Assembly (NCBI GenBank): GCA_029202845.1
Contig: CP119315.1
Location: forward strand, 3,689,001-3,753,000
Length of the DNA: 64,000 bases
Origin: Candidatus Sphingomonas colombiensis
Lineage (GTDB): Bacteria; Pseudomonadota; Alphaproteobacteria; Sphingomonadales; Sphingomonadaceae
Direction: 5' to 3'
Shown here: piece after piece, positions 60,841 to 64,000 of the stretch
Layout: the number at the start of each line of letters is the position of its first letter
Position numbering within the stretch: the first letter of the stretch is position 1
Program-made: the position numbers and the translations under genes
The notes under the pieces: model-generated
The model's input: only the letters and a program-made list of their open reading frames with translations
Told to the model about the DNA's origin: nothing
Databases searched by the model: none

Positions 60841-63231
60841 TCATGGTTGCCAGTGCCAGCCCTCAATGTCCGGCATATCCTCGCCGTGCACGCAGATATA
60901 ATGTTTGTGCTCGACCAGCCGATCCCGGAAAGATTGGCGGGCATGCGCTGCACTGACACAGAGGTCGGGCACGCGATCGATCACATCCATCGCGAGATGA
61001 AAACGATCGAGTTGATTACGCACCACCATATCGAAGGGCGTCGTGGTGGTGCCCTCCTCAATGAATCCATGCACATGAAAATGGGCGTGGTTGCTCCGAC
61101 TATAAATGAGCCGCTGGACCAGATGAGGGTAACCATGGAAGGCGAAGATGACTGGACGATCATTCGTGAAGAGCGCGTCGAATGCAGCGTCGGTCAGCCC
61201 GTGAGGGTGTTCGAAATGAGGTTGAAGCGTCATCAGGTCGACGACATTCACCACGCGTATCCTGATCTTCGGCAAATGCTCCCGTAACAGCTTGACGGCG
61301 GCCAGCGTTTCGAGGGTCGGCACGTCGCCGGCGCAAGCCATCACCACGTCCGGCGCGTTGCAGTCACTATCGGAGCCTGCCCATTCCCATATGCCGATCC
61401 CGCTCGCGCAGTGGGTCTCGGCCTGTTCCGCAGTAAGCCATTGCGGTTGAGGCTGTTTGCCGGCAACGATCACATTGATCCGATCGTAGGTTGCGAGGCA
61501 ATGATCGGCGACCCGCAGCAGGCAGTTCGCGTCAGGCGGCAGATACACGCGGACCACGTCCGCCTGCTTGTTCACGACATGGTCGATAAAGCCCGGATCC
61601 TGATGGCTGAAGCCATTGTGGTCCTGGCGCCAGACATGGCTCGACAACAGATAGTTGAAGGATGAAATCGGCCGGCGCCAGTCCAGTGCACGCGACACCT
61701 TGAGCCATTTGGCATATTGGTTGAACATAGAATCGACGATGTGGACGAACGCCTCGTAGCAGTTGAACAGGCCGTGGCGCCCGGTAAGAAGATATCCTTC
61801 CAGCCAGCCCTGACAAAGGTGCTCGGACAAAACTTCCATCACCCGACCGCTCTGTGCCAGGCTCTCATCATAGGGTTCAATCCGCTCCATCCAGACACGA
61901 TCAGTTACATCGAACAACGCACCAAGACGATTGGAAGCAGTCTCGTCCGGCCCCATCACCCGGAAGTTTCTTGCATCGGCGTTAAGCCGCATCACTTCGG
62001 CAAGATAAGCACCGAGCGCCCGGGTCGCCTCGCCATCAACGTCACCCGGCGCCGGCACCTCGAGGGTAAAATCGCGCCAGTCTGGCCTCTTGAGCACCGT
62101 TCGCAACCGACCGCCATTGGCATAAGGTGTTGCTCCCATCCGCTTGTCGCCGGCCGGTGCGAGCGCTCGCAATTCCGATCTCAGCACCCCTTGTTCGTCG
62201 AACAATTCCTCGGCGCGATAGCTGCGCATCCAGGTTTCGAGCAGGTGTCGATGCGCCTCGTTTCCCCGGGGGTCGGCGATCGGCACCTGATGCGCGCGCC
62301 AGAAGCCTTCGACCTTCTTGCCGTCGACTTCCTTTGGCCCCGTCCAACCCTTGGGGCTACGCAGAATGATCATTGGCCACAGCGGCACGCCCTGCACGCC
62401 GTTGCCATGGCGCGCATCGTCCTGGATCGCGCGGATTTGATCGAAAGCGTGGTCCAAGGTGGCGGCCATCGCTTCATGCATCGCCATGGGATCGCTTCCC
62501 TCGACAAAGAGGGGGTTGTAGCCGAGGCCCTCGAACAGCCGATGCAACTGCCCGTCCTCCATGCGGCCCATGATTGTCGGGTTGGCGATCTTGTACCCGT
62601 TGAGATGCAGGATCGGCAGGACCGCCCCGTCCCGCGCTGGGTCGAGAAACGTGTTGCCGTGCCAGGACGCCGCGAGCGAGCCCGTCTCCGCCTCGCCATC
62701 GCCCACCACACAGGCCACCACCAGCGCCGGATTGTCGAAGGCGGCGCCGAAAGCGTGGACAAGGGCGTAACCGAGTTCGCCGCCCTCATGGATCGAACCG
62801 GGCGTCTCTGGCGCCGCATGGCTGGGTATTCCGCCGGGAAAGGAAAATTGGCGGAACAGGCGTTTCATGCCTTCCGCATTCTGTTCGATCTCGGGGTAAA
62901 TTTCCGAATAGGTTCCTTCGAGCCAGGTGTTAGCCACCATTCCCGGTCCGCCGTGTCCAGGCCCGCAGACGTACAGCACATCCGTATCGCGCTGGCGGAT
63001 CACCCGGTTGAGATGAGCATAAATGAAATTCAAGCCCGGGGTCGTGCCCCAATGACCGAGCAATCGCGGCTTGATATGTTCTGCCGTCAAGGGCGTCCTG
63101 AGCAACGGGTTGTCCAGCAGGTAAATCTGGCCAACCGAGAGGTAGTTAGCAGCGCGCCAGTAGCGATCGAGAAGTCCATAATCCTCGACGGCGTCCGCCG
63201 CGAGGATACGGTCGTTCAATATGCTCGCCAA
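60841..63231 (-). CDS. xfp: Phosphoketolase (xylulose/fructose-6-phosphate)
   Basis: TTG 63231, five bases after GGAGG, gives 796 residues, the usual length. Thiamine-diphosphate motifs are intact: VCGPGHGGPGMV, PGSIHEGGELGYALVHAFGA and VVGDGEAETG; the XFP-specific C-terminal domain has HDxGFxHQDPG-like HNGFSHQDPGFIDHV and VYLPPDANC. It splits xylulose-5-phosphate or fructose-6-phosphate into acetyl-phosphate and an aldose phosphate. With AckA it gives ATP and acetate, and with Pta acetyl-CoA. A decayed copy lies at 26295. Confidence 0.95.
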   Translation of the reverse strand: MASILNDRILAADAVEDYGLLDRYWRAANYLSVGQIYLLDNPLLRTPLTAEHIKPRLLGHWGTTPGLNFIYAHLNRVIRQRDTDVLYVCGPGHGGPGMVANTWLEGTYSEIYPEIEQNAEGMKRLFRQFSFPGGIPSHAAPETPGSIHEGGELGYALVHAFGAAFDNPALVVACVVGDGEAETGSLAASWHGNTFLDPARDGAVLPILHLNGYKIANPTIMGRMEDGQLHRLFEGLGYNPLFVEGSDPMAMHEAMAATLDHAFDQIRAIQDDARHGNGVQGVPLWPMIILRSPKGWTGPKEVDGKKVEGFWRAHQVPIADPRGNEAHRHLLETWMRSYRAEELFDEQGVLRSELRALAPAGDKRMGATPYANGGRLRTVLKRPDWRDFTLEVPAPGDVDGEATRALGAYLAEVMRLNADARNFRVMGPDETASNRLGALFDVTDRVWMERIEPYDESLAQSGRVMEVLSEHLCQGWLEGYLLTGRHGLFNCYEAFVHIVDSMFNQYAKWLKVSRALDWRRPISSFNYLLSSHVWRQDHNGFSHQDPGFIDHVVNKQADVVRVYLPPDANCLLRVADHCLATYDRINVIVAGKQPQPQWLTAEQAETHCASGIGIWEWAGSDSDCNAPDVVMACAGDVPTLETLAAVKLLREHLPKIRIRVVNVVDLMTLQPHFEHPHGLTDAAFDALFTNDRPVIFAFHGYPHLVQRLIYSRSNHAHFHVHGFIEEGTTTTPFDMVVRNQLDRFHLAMDVIDRVPDLCVSAAHARQSFRDRLVEHKHYICVHGEDMPDIEGWHWQP

Positions 63232-63562
63232 TGTCGCCTCCGTGGCTAGATGGAGGCCAGTCAGCCAGCCCTAGGCGGGCGCCGCATAAGCAGCCTCATT
63301 CGGATACTGGCCAGCGGCTGCGCCGAACACCATGCGTATTGCTACGCAATCAGCCAGCAAGACCGAGGTCGCGCGCCTCGCCGCCATTAGAGCAGGCCAC
63401 GCAGCGTCTTCCGCCAGAGCGACGACTTGGGATCGCGGATTGAAAACCTGCGTAGCTTTGCGGATGGCAATCCTTCTGCCCATCGAGGCAACGACACCAA
63501 TGAGTTAGTCTGCCAGCACTGGTTTTCCCGGGGCGCACGGCCTTGCGCATACGGAGACAGGC
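63232..63562. other. Divergent promoter gap of phosphoketolase and VIT-type genes
   Basis: The gap carries the GGAGG site of the TTG-started phosphoketolase and GGAG before the VIT-type gene. An inverted repeat ATTGC-TAC-GCAAT lies near 63333-63345; its spacing does not match a FixK/FNR box. No gene is seen. Confidence 0.4.
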
Positions 63563-64000
63563 ATGCCGAGTTCGCTGAACCCGACCGAGACACACTGTCA
63601 CATCGTACAGGAGGAAGGATTGAGCAAAAAACACGCGGAACAGCATCTCGTGGACCGGATCGGTTGGCTGCGCGCAGCCGTGCTCGGTGCCAATGACGGG
63701 ATCGTATCGGTAGGCAGCCTGATCATCGGCGTTGCTGCGGCTGCAACGGGCCGCAAGGAAATCCTGGTCGCCGGCTGTGCTGCATGGATTGCAGGTTCGA
63801 TGTCCATGGCAGCCGGCGAATATGTATCGGTCAGTTCACAAGCGGACGCCGAAGCGGCTGCCCTTACCCAGGAGCGTTCGGAGCTCCAGGCTCATCCGGT
63901 GGCGGAGCTTCGCGAGTTGGCCGGCATCTACGTGTCGCGCGGGCTAGACCGGGATCTGGCCGATCAGGTCGCTAAACAACTGATGAGAAACGACGCGCTT
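63563..64000 (+). CDS. VIT1/CCC1-family transporter, N-terminal part
   Basis: ATG 63563 follows GGAG by six bases; the frame runs off the window end after 146 codons. A TTG at 63620 with AGGAGG in front is an equally good start. The sequence GWLRAAVLGANDGIVSVGSL and the second span with SMAAGEYVSVSSQ are the hallmark of vacuolar iron/manganese transporter-like proteins. In bacteria they export Fe or Mn; here the role is inferred. Confidence 0.88.
   Translation, partial: MPSSLNPTETHCHIVQEEGLSKKHAEQHLVDRIGWLRAAVLGANDGIVSVGSLIIGVAAAATGRKEILVAGCAAWIAGSMSMAAGEYVSVSSQADAEAAALTQERSELQAHPVAELRELAGIYVSRGLDRDLADQVAKQLMRNDAL

Noticed and set aside
61717..63249. 510-codon plus-strand frame opposite phosphoketolase
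   Set aside because: It is the antisense shadow of a gene with complete catalytic motifs; long antisense frames are normal at this GC content.
63333..63345. ATTGC-TAC-GCAAT as an FNR-type site
   Set aside because: Half-site sequence and spacing do not fit.
1..64000. tRNA, rRNA or CRISPR features
   Set aside because: No tRNA-like T-loop with matching acceptor stem, rRNA segment or regularly spaced repeat was found by reading.

Overview
The window reads like a chromosomal segment of a GC-rich alphaproteobacterium, most probably a sphingomonad. This is an inference from gene content, alphaproteobacterial FixL/FixJ, GC-rich codon use and small palindromic and dispersed intergenic elements; there is no rRNA or other phylogenetic marker to settle it. 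No tRNA, rRNA or CRISPR array was recognised.

Region 1 (1-16,700) is accessory DNA. It starts with the end of an S9-family serine peptidase. A 1,344-residue protein follows (HigA-like helix-turn-helix, nuclease-like segment, long helical tail), with a divergent gene of unknown function that carries an HExxH motif. Next is a small reverse transcriptase with a strongly structured leader, then a frameshifted PLP-dependent decarboxylase, a toxin-antitoxin pair and a DUF4386 membrane protein. Four copies of a diverged dispersed repeat lie at the boundaries of these modules. The right end is an IS graveyard: an IS407-type element interrupted by another IS3-family element with a visible 3-bp target duplication, flanked by a truncated oxidoreductase and a truncated large serine recombinase.

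Region 2 (16,700-43,450) is a stress and low-oxygen type island after a chromate transporter. It holds six universal stress proteins plus one remnant, three triple-BON proteins, Hsp20, two zinc alcohol dehydrogenases, two flavodoxin-fold quinone reductases, an HdeD-like protein, a kinase/ATPase fusion, an orphan receiver, an orphan histidine kinase, a GH130 enzyme and a beta-CASP ribonuclease. Decayed fragments of phosphoketolase, Ku, LigD and a universal stress protein show repeated duplication and loss.

Region 3 (43,450-64,000) holds a CYTH-CHAD protein, a heme-type FixL with FixJ, an NRAMP-related transporter and a GNAT protein. A phaC-pta-ackA operon, an N-type F-ATPase operon (atpD-C-Q-B-E-F-A-G, apparently without atpR), a full-length phosphoketolase and the start of a VIT1/CCC1-type transporter follow. 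Functionally the genes fit together: phosphoketolase makes acetyl-phosphate, AckA turns it into ATP and acetate, Pta links it to acetyl-CoA, and PhaC could store acyl units as polyester. FixLJ is a candidate oxygen sensor for the island, but no FixK/FNR box was found by eye, so that link is inference.
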